Part shown: positions 7,621 through 15,088 of the stretch, in pieces | Layout: every line of letters begins with the position of its first letter | Position numbering within the stretch: the first letter of the stretch is position 1 | Virus record (IMG/VR): IMGVR_UViG_3300025127_000241 | Span: 1 to 25,573 of that record | DNA length: 25,573 bases | From: a virus | Reading direction: 5' to 3' (one strand) | The notes under the pieces: generated by a model | Database searches by the model: none | What the model saw: only the letters and a program-made list of their open reading frames with translations | Told to the model about the DNA's origin: nothing | Translations under genes and position numbers: made by a program

Positions 7621-9276
7621 TTAAACTTGGTTTATATCAGTAACGATAACTTTACCATAGAATTCGGTTCTTACCATCTTCTTAGCATAGCGAGTCATTA
7701 CACCTTTACGTGGAGTAAAGTTCTTTGGATCATAAACCAATGGTGTCATAATCATCGGCACATATGGAGCATATACAGCACCAGTTTCTAAGAAATTGCT
7801 TCCTCTGAAACCAACAAGTATAGTATTATCCAACATGTAAGGATTCTTATAAACTGTGTATCGGTTGTTGATTGAACCAACAGCTTCTACACCCATAGCG
7901 TATGTTTTACCCTCAGCATTACCTGTATTGGCAATATATCCACTTACAGATTCTAATATTGTAGCAGTTTCAGGTGAAACAACAACAAAGTTAGCACCAC
8001 CACGTAGTGTTTTCTGATGTATAGCGTTAGACACAGATTGTATCTTAATACCTAATGTTTGAAACCAAGATGGCTTGGTATAAGCATTAGAAGCACCACT
8101 TATCTCTGAGAAAGCAGGTGCGCCTGTTCCACTTCCATCATACTCGAATCCAACTTTAGCTGACCAGTATTCTGTCTTAGCACTAGCATTTATCTTTAAC
8201 ATATCTAGGATTTCTAAATCGATTTCCATAGCGATGTATTCACTTAACATAGCAGTTAATTCAGCTTCTGCATCAACAGAGTGATAAGCGTTAAGGTCTT
8301 GAGCAAGCTCAGGAGTCCAAACAGCTTTCAACTTACGAGTCTTAGCAACGATAGCTTCACTCTTTAGTGATATGTCAATCTCTGGAATGTCAATATCCAA
8401 TTCAGGATTATTGTCAATCTGAGCTGCAGTAGCTTCAAAATCACCACGATTAGTAGCAACTGGAGCTTCATGATAATTAACAACTAAGTCAGCAGGTGCT
8501 GCAGCTGTATCTTTCCTTGCAATAAAGGAAACTTCTGTTTCAGCAGCATTTAGTGTTGTATAAGCTGGAAAGAATTCATCAAAACCTGAACCAGAAACTT
8601 CCCATGCTCTAATACCTTCTAAATCAGGTCTTGTAAAGGCAGCTGTAGAAACAGTTAGCTTTATTAAACCATCATCAGCTAAATGTCCAGTAGCTACAGA
8701 AGCAGATAAATCTGGTTCAAACTCAACATCTTTCCAAGTTACTGAACCGGAAATATAATTTCCTGAACTTGCAGCGGAAGCATGTATAGATTGAGCAGCA
8801 GTTGCTTTATCGTTAATTGAATATCCAAATTTACCAGCACCATACAAACCGCCCGTAGCATCTACGTTAGATCCAGAAGTATTACCAAATACATCTGAGT
8901 TCTCTTCGGTATTAGTTTGGTTAGCAGATCCATATTTGAAATCCAAAAAGAAAATTAGACCAGATGGTAGATTCATCGGCTGAACACTAACAAACTCTTG
9001 TGCTGATAATTCACCAAAGATTCTACGAACCAATGGTAAAGCAACACCAGACCATTCTTCTTTAGATCCACCAATACCAGTTTGAGAAGCCTCTTTAATT
9101 AACTGAGTAGCTTGGTTTTCTAAAAGAACAGCCATTCCTGTTTTCTTAGTGGAGTCATCGATTCCGTCTAATAATCCGGTTGGCTCCCATTTGCCGACTA
9201 ACTTACGAGTCTGCTTTAGGAGCTCTTGATGAGGGTTGTGACCACCCATCAAGTCGTTTATTTTTAAATCTGACAT
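7621..9276 (-). CDS. 23: Major capsid protein, gp23 family
   Basis: The 551-residue protein carries gp23 hallmarks: WEPTGLLDGI (about 30-39), MAVLLENQATQLIKEAS (about 48-64), VALPLVRRIFGELSAQEFVS and QPMNLPSGLIFFLDFKYGS. The C-terminal half contains the floor/axial part with KLKAVWTPELAQDLNAYH and the VVSPETATILESVSGY segment. T4 gp23 is about 521 residues and is cut after residue 65 by the prohead protease; here the matching site would be IKE|A after Glu62, giving a mature protein of about 489 residues. It forms the hexamers of the head shell. ATG 9276 has a GGGAG ribosome binding site. It follows the scaffold gene by 15 bases and is closed by a strong terminator, as expected for a highly expressed product. 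Confidence 0.95.
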   Translation of the reverse strand: MSDLKINDLMGGHNPHQELLKQTRKLVGKWEPTGLLDGIDDSTKKTGMAVLLENQATQLIKEASQTGIGGSKEEWSGVALPLVRRIFGELSAQEFVSVQPMNLPSGLIFFLDFKYGSANQTNTEENSDVFGNTSGSNVDATGGLYGAGKFGYSINDKATAAQSIHASAASSGNYISGSVTWKDVEFEPDLSASVATGHLADDGLIKLTVSTAAFTRPDLEGIRAWEVSGSGFDEFFPAYTTLNAAETEVSFIARKDTAAAPADLVVNYHEAPVATNRGDFEATAAQIDNNPELDIDIPEIDISLKSEAIVAKTRKLKAVWTPELAQDLNAYHSVDAEAELTAMLSEYIAMEIDLEILDMLKINASAKTEYWSAKVGFEYDGSGTGAPAFSEISGASNAYTKPSWFQTLGIKIQSVSNAIHQKTLRGGANFVVVSPETATILESVSGYIANTGNAEGKTYAMGVEAVGSINNRYTVYKNPYMLDNTILVGFRGSNFLETGAVYAPYVPMIMTPLVYDPKNFTPRKGVMTRYAKKMVRTEFYGKVIVTDINQV

Positions 9277-9291
9277 TATATGTCTCCCAAT

Positions 9292-10401
9292 TTAAATAAG
9301 GTTAGCCAACTTCTTAAACCTATCTCTCAAATCTGTGCTTTCAGAAATTACTTTCTTTTCAGATTTGGTAGATGCGACTGGCTTTGAAGCAGCTCCCTTA
9401 GATTCATTAATATTGTTTCTAGCATTAATAAAAGATTCACCAAGTGTGGAATAAACCAACTTGACTTCTCTTAGATTATTTGCTCTGTCGAATTGCTCAA
9501 CGACTTTCATCTTCTGTTCATTGTTAAGACCATACTTACGGAACAACTTGTTTGTAAATAATAGTTTAGCATTTAGCAGATTGACTTCATTTAGCTTTCC
9601 ACGAAGTGTTTCGATTACGGAACGATGTTCTTCAAGATCTGATTTAAGCTCTTTAACTTCATCCTTCTTTTCATCTTCTTCTTCTTCCTCTGAAAGTGCT
9701 TTAAGGACTTCATCAAGATCAATATCTTCATCCATATCATCTTCCTTATCCTCACCCTCTTTGAGTTTAGCTTTTCCGTCAGCTCCAACACCTGTTGTAT
9801 CGTTAGCTTTCTTATTGACTTTGTTATCACCCTTACCGATATCAGAAGAAACATCATTTTCATCCATCTTTTCATCTTCATCTTCTTTCTTAGCAATTTC
9901 GTCAATTTCAGATTCCAACTCTTTGATTACAGATTCTAAGTCAAGATCTTCATCCATATCATCTTCTTTTTCTTTCTTAGCTATCTCATCCATATCATCT
10001 TCATCTTCTTCCTCAGCGACTACAGGTGCGTACTTTACGCCATCTATTTCAATGATTTTGGATTCATCCATTTCTTCATCATCATCCATCTTCATTTCTT
10101 CCATGTCCTCATCATCATCCATCTTCATTTCTTCCATATCTTCATCGTCATCCATTTTCATATCATCCATTTTCATCTCATCCATATCATCATCTTCTTT
10201 TTCCTTCTTAGCGATATCATATACTTTGGAAACTTCGTTCTTTTCATCATCTTCATCTTCGATTTCATTCTGAATCTTCTGTGAAAGCATAGACTGTAGT
10301 TTAGGTGTGAAAGCCTCTTCTAAAGCCATCTTTGCATTTTCTAAAGCAGTCTCACGAACAGCTTTTGCGTCAGCAATTGCTTCTTTTAAGAGATCATCCA
10401 T
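9292..10401 (-). CDS. 22: Prohead core scaffold protein, gp22-like
   Basis: The 369-residue protein is strongly acidic. Its N-terminus MDDLLKEAIADAKA is helical and has an LKE|A motif that fits the gp21 cleavage rule. The centre (about 70-250) is a highly acidic, Met/Lys/Asp/Glu-rich region with short tandem repeats (DDDEDMEEMKM). The C-terminal third (LNEVNLLNAKLLFTNKLF ... VVEQFDRANNLREVKLVYS) is the recognisable gp22-type scaffold domain. Scaffold proteins form the internal core on which the capsid assembles and are then degraded by the prohead protease. T4 gp22 is about 269 residues; the additional length is the acidic repeat block. It lies directly before the capsid gene, with a good AGGAG site before ATG 10401 and a leader of about 120 bases holding an ATAAATAT element and a hairpin. 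Confidence 0.87.
   Translation of the reverse strand: MDDLLKEAIADAKAVRETALENAKMALEEAFTPKLQSMLSQKIQNEIEDEDDEKNEVSKVYDIAKKEKEDDDMDEMKMDDMKMDDDEDMEEMKMDDDEDMEEMKMDDDEEMDESKIIEIDGVKYAPVVAEEEDEDDMDEIAKKEKEDDMDEDLDLESVIKELESEIDEIAKKEDEDEKMDENDVSSDIGKGDNKVNKKANDTTGVGADGKAKLKEGEDKEDDMDEDIDLDEVLKALSEEEEEDEKKDEVKELKSDLEEHRSVIETLRGKLNEVNLLNAKLLFTNKLFRKYGLNNEQKMKVVEQFDRANNLREVKLVYSTLGESFINARNNINESKGAASKPVASTKSEKKVISESTDLRDRFKKLANLI
10060..10200 (-). repeat. Acidic tandem repeat in the scaffold gene
   Basis: In-frame short repeats encode EMKMDDDEDME-type units of about 11 residues (33 bases), three to four copies, with further DDMDE echoes on either side. On the plus strand they appear as repeated CATCCATCTTCATTTCTTCC blocks. 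Confidence 0.8.
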
Positions 10402-10469
10402 TGTTATTCTCCTATTTAGGATTTAGTATAGTTATTGGGAACTATAATAGAATTATTACATTTCGATTA

Positions 10470-10494
10470 CACCGTATGCGATAGGAACGGTGTT
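10470..10494. other. Hairpin in the scaffold-gene leader
   Basis: An inverted repeat ACACCGT (10470-10476) / ACGGTGT (10488-10494) with an 11-base loop. It is followed by TTTT on the plus strand only, so in the coding direction it is a leader hairpin without a U-tract, while in the antisense direction it resembles a weak terminator. Confidence 0.5.
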
Positions 10495-10510
10495 TTTAGT
10501 TTTGATATAT

Positions 10511-10518
10511 ATAAATAT
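10511..10518. promoter_or_regulatory. Intergenic ATAAATAT element, site 3
   Basis: The core lies in TGATATATATAAATATAAG, with a TATAT/ATATA dyad around AA. It lies just after the bS21 gene and about 110 bases before the scaffold start, upstream of the leader hairpin. It could start a scaffold/capsid transcript. Confidence 0.45.
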
Positions 10519-10524
10519 AAGAAA

Positions 10525-10752
10525 TTAGAATTTTTTACCCTTTTTGCGTGAATCTTCCTCTAAAAGTTTAATTTTTTTCCAATAATTACGGGCTTTAGCC
10601 TTATTTTTCATTTCTTTTTTAATATCGGATGGTTTTTTATAGAACTCTCTCTCCCTTAATTCATACATCATACCTGATTCTTTTACCTTTCGTTTGAATA
10701 CACTGAGAGCCTTGTCAATATTATTATTCTTTACGACAACCTTTATACCCAT
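10525..10752 (-). CDS. rpsU: Ribosomal protein bS21 homologue
   Basis: The 75-residue basic protein MGIKVVVKNNNIDKALSVFK continues with RKVKESGMMYELREREFYKK, which is the diagnostic bS21 pattern (V-V-N-x-x-I-x-x-A-L-x-x-F-K-R-K-V followed by E-L-R-E-R-E-x-Y-x-K-P). Length and charge are normal for the family and the C-terminus is Lys-rich. bS21 is a small-subunit protein near the anti-Shine-Dalgarno end of 16S rRNA and supports initiation. Phage-encoded bS21 genes are known in aquatic phages, so the presence is established in kind; its place inside the head operon, between a core protein and the scaffold, is notable. It follows the 211-residue gene by 9 bases. It may enter host ribosomes during late infection; this is inference. 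Confidence 0.9.
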   Translation of the reverse strand: MGIKVVVKNNNIDKALSVFKRKVKESGMMYELREREFYKKPSDIKKEMKNKAKARNYWKKIKLLEEDSRKKGKKF

Positions 10753-10761
10753 ACTTACCTC

Positions 10762-11397
10762 TTAATCTGTTTCTTTTTTCGCCTTGTAGTTTCTATCCAC
10801 ATAATTGAAGAAATCTTTTTTATCTTCATCACTCATACTTCCTACATTGGATACATTAAATTTTTTCATAGCTTTTTTAAAGAATGCTTTATAATCATCT
10901 TCCTCTCTGAACATCATCTTATCAGCTTCATCCATATCGCTTCTGACATCTCTATCATCATCGTCATGACCATACACATGCTTTTCATTTATCTTATAAT
11001 ATCTACTCAATATGTTGCCCATGTCCTCATAAAGACCTGTCATTCTTTCTTGAAGAGAATTAGCTTCCATAGCTACTTTGCCAAATTGTTTAGATAAACC
11101 AGTGAGTTCTTTCATATTACGACTAACTGTAACCTTATCAAACATATCATCTGTTTCAGATAAGGTATGTTGTGCAGCACCCTCAGCGATTGCTGATAGT
11201 GATTCCGCTACCTCTTTAAGATTTCCGCTACCATAGATACTTTCACCTATGGAATTATAATTACCGATTTTAGAAACTAATTCCTTAACATTTATCTGTG
11301 GCGTATCGTCATTTTCTTTAATCCATGGATTATGAGAAACAACACCACTAGCAACTCTAACTTCTTTTAGTAAATCTTTTAATTTTATATTAGCCAT
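10762..11397 (-). CDS. Putative prohead core / internal virion protein
   Basis: This 211-residue protein has no known catalytic motif. It begins MANIKLKDLLKE|VRVASG, an amphipathic leader with an LKE site that fits the gp21 cleavage rule. A helical middle (about 55-140) is followed by an acidic patch (HDDDDRDVRSDMDEAD) and a C-terminal module DYKAFFKKAMKKFNV ... DKKDFFNYVDRNYKAK, which I recognise as recurring in small marine phage proteins of unknown function. ATG 11397 has a strong GAGGAG site and an ATAAATAT element 19 bases upstream, so it may head a transcript including bS21 and perhaps the scaffold. A core or packaged role is inferred from leader and position. Confidence 0.72.
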   Translation of the reverse strand: MANIKLKDLLKEVRVASGVVSHNPWIKENDDTPQINVKELVSKIGNYNSIGESIYGSGNLKEVAESLSAIAEGAAQHTLSETDDMFDKVTVSRNMKELTGLSKQFGKVAMEANSLQERMTGLYEDMGNILSRYYKINEKHVYGHDDDDRDVRSDMDEADKMMFREEDDYKAFFKKAMKKFNVSNVGSMSDEDKKDFFNYVDRNYKAKKETD

Positions 11398-11415
11398 AAT
11401 ATTATCTCCTCAGAT

Positions 11416-11423
11416 ATAAATAT
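11416..11423. promoter_or_regulatory. Intergenic ATAAATAT element, site 4
   Basis: The core lies in GATATAAATATC, a perfect GATAT/ATATC dyad around AA. It is 19 bases upstream of ATG 11397 and directly precedes the GAGGAG ribosome binding site. Confidence 0.45.
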
Positions 11424-11437
11424 CTACCTTTCAAATT

Positions 11438-11764
11438 TTATTTCTGAAACTTATCATCTAAACCATCCTTACCATCTAAATAGTTATAAACTGATTGTAA
11501 GTAATCCATAGATTTTGTAAGTTTGGATTGAACCCAAGCAGGCATGCTAACCTCACCTCCTTTTCCCACATTATCAACTATGTTATAAATCATCTTAGCA
11601 TACTCCATAGATCTCTCTAATTGTTGTTTAGCCATCTTACCCTCATGGTCATCTGCTTCATAAACATTATACTTTTTCTTTCTATATAACATATCCATCT
11701 TATCAACATCTTTATCTACATAGTCTGCTGGGTTTTCTAATATTAAGTCTTTTAACTTTAACAT
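11438..11764 (-). CDS. Small conserved phage protein, putative prohead core component
   Basis: This 108-residue protein opens with MLKLKDLILE|NPADYV, again a short amphipathic leader with an (I/L)xE motif. The remainder (EGKMAKQQLERSMEYAKMIY ... MPAWVQSKLTKSMDYLQSVYNYLDG) is a helical domain I recognise as recurrent in marine T4-like phage genomes near the protease and capsid genes, without assigned function. Its ATG at 11764 overlaps the preceding stop by one base (TAATG), so it is translationally coupled. Position between terminase/portal and capsid genes is where T4 carries the small core proteins gp67 and gp68, but I see no sequence proof of homology with those. Confidence 0.75.
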   Translation of the reverse strand: MLKLKDLILENPADYVDKDVDKMDMLYRKKKYNVYEADDHEGKMAKQQLERSMEYAKMIYNIVDNVGKGGEVSMPAWVQSKLTKSMDYLQSVYNYLDGKDGLDDKFQK

Positions 11765-12744
11765 TACATACCTCTCGATGATTTTACAAACTTAAATGCT
11801 ATATTTGACATTCCCACAATCGATAACTTTGAAAATTTCTTTTTATTAGCAGTGTTTATAGCATCATAAACCTGAGTTATAGCGGAAGCCGTATATGTAT
11901 CAACCTTCATCTTTCTACCCAACTTAGGATCTTTTACCGATGAGTATCCTTTCTTTAAAACATTCCTTAAATCTTTAATAACCTGAGGATCTTTCATTTC
12001 ATTGAGATCACCATTCTTTTTCTTTTTCAAAAGATGTGGTCCCGCTGGTTGTTCTCCGAGGTTTCCATCTATACCATAACCACAGGTTCCCTCTTGTAAT
12101 GCTTTTTTAGCCTTTATGGAAAACTCTACCCAATGTTTTTTATAGAGTTTCATCAGCTCTAAAGCTTTTTTCTTATCTGTTTTTCCGATATCCTTAATTG
12201 AAGTTTTTATATCATTATCAAACTTATTCATATGGTTGTTAGCTATTTTATTAATCATAGAGGAAACTTCATTTACGGATTCTTTCATCCTATCTTTTAC
12301 TTTTTCAATTGGAGTTATATTTTTAGTAAACATATCTGCCAATCCCCTATCCTTTCTCGATATTTTATTTCTTAATTCTTTTAATCTATTTATAACAACT
12401 GATAATTTATATTTTTCACCTCTGTTATCGGTATAACTAAACTCTTTACTACCAGTTCTAGCATCTCTTTCAACAGCGTTTTTAATTCTGCTATATTGTT
12501 GGTCAAAATATTTTCTTATCTGTTGTATTCTTCTGTTAGCCATCCTATCACCGATACTAACCTCTCTGACCTTTTTAGGTAGATCATCATGCTTTGTTTG
12601 AGCATACTTCTTAACAGACTTTTTACTCATTGATTTTGCAGCATCCCTAGCCTTTTTGGAAAACTTTGACGCTGGAGCATCTCCCTTTTGAATAGCCCTA
12701 ACTATACCCATAAATTTTTGTTGTTGTTTAGAAGCTGCAGGCAT
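11764..12744 (-). CDS. Basic conserved protein with DUF3008-like N-terminus
   Basis: About 326 residues from ATG 12744. The N-terminus MPAASKQQQKFMGIVRAIQK ... AAKSMSKKSVKKYAQTKH matches the DUF3008-type pattern, which normally begins with MPA; this is why I chose 12744 over the in-frame ATG at 12798, which would overlap the preceding gene by 53 bases. A Lys-rich helical middle (about 70-230) leads to CGYGIDGNLGEQPAGPHLLK and a C-terminal DTYTASAITQVYDAINTANK module, both recurrent in marine phage structural regions. It is strongly basic, suggesting nucleic-acid contact inside the head. No catalytic motif is visible. If 12798 were used the protein would begin MLLNE|SIV, which also fits the leader rule of its neighbours. 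Function is unknown. Confidence 0.75.
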   Translation of the reverse strand: MPAASKQQQKFMGIVRAIQKGDAPASKFSKKARDAAKSMSKKSVKKYAQTKHDDLPKKVREVSIGDRMANRRIQQIRKYFDQQYSRIKNAVERDARTGSKEFSYTDNRGEKYKLSVVINRLKELRNKISRKDRGLADMFTKNITPIEKVKDRMKESVNEVSSMINKIANNHMNKFDNDIKTSIKDIGKTDKKKALELMKLYKKHWVEFSIKAKKALQEGTCGYGIDGNLGEQPAGPHLLKKKKNGDLNEMKDPQVIKDLRNVLKKGYSSVKDPKLGRKMKVDTYTASAITQVYDAINTANKKKFSKLSIVGMSNIAFKFVKSSRGM

Positions 12745-12745
12745 T

Positions 12746-13033
12746 TTAGAAAGCCATGTATATGTCGTGATAGTTACTATACTTTCGTTTAGCAGCATCC
12801 ATCAACATACCGTCTAATTTATTTCTAGCGGCCATCATTTCATTCATTTGACGAAACATATCATGTAATACCCTAATTGCCTCATATCCCTTTACCAAAC
12901 TTTTCAATTTCATCTCTTTAGCCAACATAATTCTAGCCCCATTATGGTCATTGTAATCCGTAAGTTTTGAAATTTTGCTAATTATTCTTTTGTCCAACTC
13001 GACCTTTTCTAACAATAAGTCCGTTAACTTCAT
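12746..13033 (-). CDS. Small putative prohead core protein
   Basis: This 95-residue helical protein begins MKLTDLLLE|KVELDKRI, the clearest of the capsid-targeting-like leaders in this region with an LLE site at residues 7-9. The rest is charged and Met-rich (FRQMNEMMAARNKLDGMLMD) with no recognisable domain. It follows the protease gene by three bases and ends one base before the ATG of the next gene. Location next to the prohead protease and small size are like those of T4 core proteins; identity with any T4 gene is not shown. Confidence 0.7.
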   Translation of the reverse strand: MKLTDLLLEKVELDKRIISKISKLTDYNDHNGARIMLAKEMKLKSLVKGYEAIRVLHDMFRQMNEMMAARNKLDGMLMDAAKRKYSNYHDIYMAF

Positions 13034-13036
13034 TAT

Positions 13037-13645
13037 CTATCCCCTAAGTATGTCGTTAATCACCGCTTCAACCCTACCATATTTAGAATCACGAACAGAT
13101 GCATTCCTATCCACACTCTCATTCATACCCTGTGGATACATAAAAGCACCATGCGTTGATGGATTGGAAACAAAATCGAAAGCGATTAGTTCAAAATCAT
13201 CCTGCACCTCCTGTGCACCATTTTCATTTATGGATTCAACCGATCCCATACCACGCGAAGAGATACCAAGCTTTATTCCATTCTTAAATAACTCTCTTAA
13301 AATATTTCCGCTTGGTGTGGTTAGTATCTCAACAGTTCCAACCAAATCATCTCCATTGAATGCCATCTCTGTAATATTATGAGATACATTGGCTAGGTTT
13401 ACAACAGATGATTCTGGATGATCTAACTCACCCATCGCTCTTTTTTGCTTTACGAATCCTTCCGAATACTTTTTAGCCTCACGCATCAGTATTTCTTTTG
13501 GGTAAACCCTACCGTTTTGGTTTTTAGTATCCGCTCTCTGTAACACACCCTTAACAACGAGCTTTCCATTGTTTTCCTTCATAGCCTCATTTATCTGATC
13601 GGCCTGTATTTCAAATGGTAGGTAATCTACTATTAATTGTTTCAT
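13037..13645 (-). CDS. 21: Prohead core maturation protease, gp21 family (S77)
   Basis: The 202-residue protein shows gp21-family landmarks: GVLQRADTKNQNGRVYPKEI (about 33-52), MGELDHPESS with the likely catalytic His76, LGISSRGMGSV with the likely nucleophile Ser at 129/130, and FDFVSNPSTHGAFM near 160-173. These proteases are assembled within the prohead, activated there, and cut scaffold, core and capsid proteins after (L/I)xE. T4 gp21 is about 212 residues, so this is full length. The ATG at 13645 overlaps the preceding stop (ATGA). Its substrates are probably the neighbouring proteins with (L/I)xE leaders and the capsid protein. Confidence 0.93.
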   Translation of the reverse strand: MKQLIVDYLPFEIQADQINEAMKENNGKLVVKGVLQRADTKNQNGRVYPKEILMREAKKYSEGFVKQKRAMGELDHPESSVVNLANVSHNITEMAFNGDDLVGTVEILTTPSGNILRELFKNGIKLGISSRGMGSVESINENGAQEVQDDFELIAFDFVSNPSTHGAFMYPQGMNESVDRNASVRDSKYGRVEAVINDILRG

Positions 13646-14463
13646 TTTTTATCTCCGAAAAATCTTTCGTAATTTTCTTTTAGTATGTGTTGTTTTGATT
13701 CTTTTATTGGTTTGTATTTTTGTCCATTGATTGTAATTGTCTCATTTTGTTTTTGATACATCAACTCTTGTTTAGCATCTTCATATGCTTCAGGTGTTGG
13801 GTTACCATCTGGTCCTATCGCATCACCACCATACCCTTCATCTTCTATATATTGCATTATTTCTGCGTGAGTTGGTTCATCATCCCCATCATCTTCTGGT
13901 TCATAATCCAATATCTGTTTTTTCAAATCACCCAAAGTCATATTAGAATCATCGGGTATGGATGCTACTGTAGCATCATCAAACTTTGAACTTACCAAAT
14001 CCATACCATCCCAGTATATATCATCACCGCCTATTTTATCCATTATTTCAGAATCGTTTTTTAACATATCCATAATATCATCAAGATCGATAGGACCAGA
14101 GTTAGCATCGGATATTTCTACATCATCACTTTCAGCATTATCATCTTCTGCATCAGCATCAAATCTCGCATCCCTATCCATATCATCAGCCTCATCATCG
14201 GCTGCTCTATTTGCATCTCTATCAAAATCACTACCGCCTAAAGATGAACCTTTTGGCTTTTCCTCACCACCATCTTTTTTGTCTTGATAATCATCATATT
14301 TAGTCATTGTATCATAAGCTATCTTTGCTGGATGATCTTGGGGAAGTTTTTTTGCAGAACCGGCTGGCATCTCTTGAGACTCACCTTCTTTATCCCTATA
14401 CTTAATCATTCTATCATCATCTATTTCGGTGATACTTTTTGCTAACTCCAATAATGATATCAT
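13642..14463 (-). CDS. Acidic putative prohead core protein
   Basis: This 273-residue protein is very acidic, with a disordered Asp/Ala/Glu-rich middle (about 85-125, DRDARFDADAEDDNAESDD) and a C-terminal ITINGQKYKPIKE module resembling a segment in the scaffold protein (IIEIDGVKYAPVV). It begins MISLLELAKSITE|IDDD, fitting the (I/L)xE leader rule, and ends with an ILKE site (KQHILKENYERFFGDKK). Acidic, cleavable, disordered composition and position directly before the protease are characteristic of core proteins that fill the prohead and are degraded. No domain of known function is visible. ATG 14463 overlaps the preceding stop by one base (TAATG). Confidence 0.72.
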   Translation of the reverse strand: MISLLELAKSITEIDDDRMIKYRDKEGESQEMPAGSAKKLPQDHPAKIAYDTMTKYDDYQDKKDGGEEKPKGSSLGGSDFDRDANRAADDEADDMDRDARFDADAEDDNAESDDVEISDANSGPIDLDDIMDMLKNDSEIMDKIGGDDIYWDGMDLVSSKFDDATVASIPDDSNMTLGDLKKQILDYEPEDDGDDEPTHAEIMQYIEDEGYGGDAIGPDGNPTPEAYEDAKQELMYQKQNETITINGQKYKPIKESKQHILKENYERFFGDKK

Positions 14464-14648
14464 TAATCTTTCTCCATCATAATTTCAGTTCTAAGACTCT
14501 CCAACTCCTCTATCCATTGGTTGAGTCTTGTTAACATATAATTCTTTGTTATCTCCTTTTTCTGTATCTCAATCTGCCATCTCTTTAACAATGTTGAAAT
14601 ACTAAAAAGAGTGTCCATATAGGACTTCTTTTTATCCTCAAACGCCAT
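14463..14648 (-). CDS. Small helical protein of unknown function
   Basis: A 61-residue protein (MAFEDKKKSYMDTLFSISTL ...) rich in charged residues and predicted to be almost entirely helical, possibly a coiled coil (LNQWIEELESLRTEIMMEKD). It is accepted as real because it fills the space between two genes with an 11-base gap before it and a one-base overlap after it, on the same strand. I do not recognise a family. Confidence 0.6.
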   Translation of the reverse strand: MAFEDKKKSYMDTLFSISTLLKRWQIEIQKKEITKNYMLTRLNQWIEELESLRTEIMMEKD

Positions 14649-14659
14649 AGTAATCTCGG

Positions 14660-15088
14660 TTATTGTAACTGACCTACTTTATTTGCTAGTTTTACTAACC
14701 TTTCACTTATTTTGTTTAAAGCTTTATGTGTATTTTTCCAATATGACTTAGAATCCACGTTCAATTCGTTCTTTAAACGCACATTCATTTTTACCAACCT
14801 ATTCAATTCATTGAGACTATCCCTAATCTCTCTCATAGATCTACCAATTTTTTGCTTAGGAGTCATAGTCTTATCATTTCTATAATCGTGATATCTACCT
14901 TCATTTACCCTATCATATCCTGTAGAGTTGGTAGCTATCTTTTTCTCTTTATCTTTATCTTTTTTTCTCTTACCTCTGAAAGCATAAGGTGTCTGATAGC
15001 CAGGCACATTAGCAGAGGTTGAAGCCTCCTCAAGCTCATTTTTAATTAGCTCACGAATAATCTCTTTTAGCTTATCCAGCTTTGACAT
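14660..15088 (-). CDS. Conserved phage protein with capsid-targeting-like leader
   Basis: This 142-residue basic protein begins MSKLDKLKEIIRELIKNELE; the leader ends LEE|ASTSANVPGYQTPYAF, fitting a gp21 cleavage site before Ala22. Then come a Lys-rich linker (about 40-52), a GYDRVNEGRYHDYRNDKTMT block and a helical C-terminal domain ending SERLVKLANKVGQL. I recognise the post-leader segment as recurrent in marine T4-like phages without a named function. It overlaps the preceding gene by 17 bases. An internal, packaged or core role is likely from the leader; it has no enzymatic motif. Confidence 0.74.
   Translation of the reverse strand: MSKLDKLKEIIRELIKNELEEASTSANVPGYQTPYAFRGKRKKDKDKEKKIATNSTGYDRVNEGRYHDYRNDKTMTPKQKIGRSMREIRDSLNELNRLVKMNVRLKNELNVDSKSYWKNTHKALNKISERLVKLANKVGQLQ

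Noticed and set aside
9615-9905. Minus-strand 96-residue Lys/Met-rich frame inside the scaffold gene
   Set aside because: It is an out-of-frame reading of the acidic repeat region with no independent start signal.
9461-10273. Long plus-strand Ser-rich open frame (270 residues)
   Set aside because: It is the antisense image of the Asp/Glu/Met-rich scaffold gene; TCATCATCT-type DNA reads as poly-Ser. It has no plausible start context and opposes all neighbours.
10509-10516. TATAAATA as canonical T4 late promoters driving the genes here
   Set aside because: The exact TATAAATA reads on the plus strand while all genes are on the minus strand. The elements are kept as regulatory candidates but not called T4-type promoters.
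12745-12798. ATG 12798 as start of the DUF3008-like gene
   Set aside because: Family members begin with MPA, matching ATG 12744, and the longer form would overlap the previous gene by 53 bases. It is not excluded, since the ribosome binding site at 12744 is weak.
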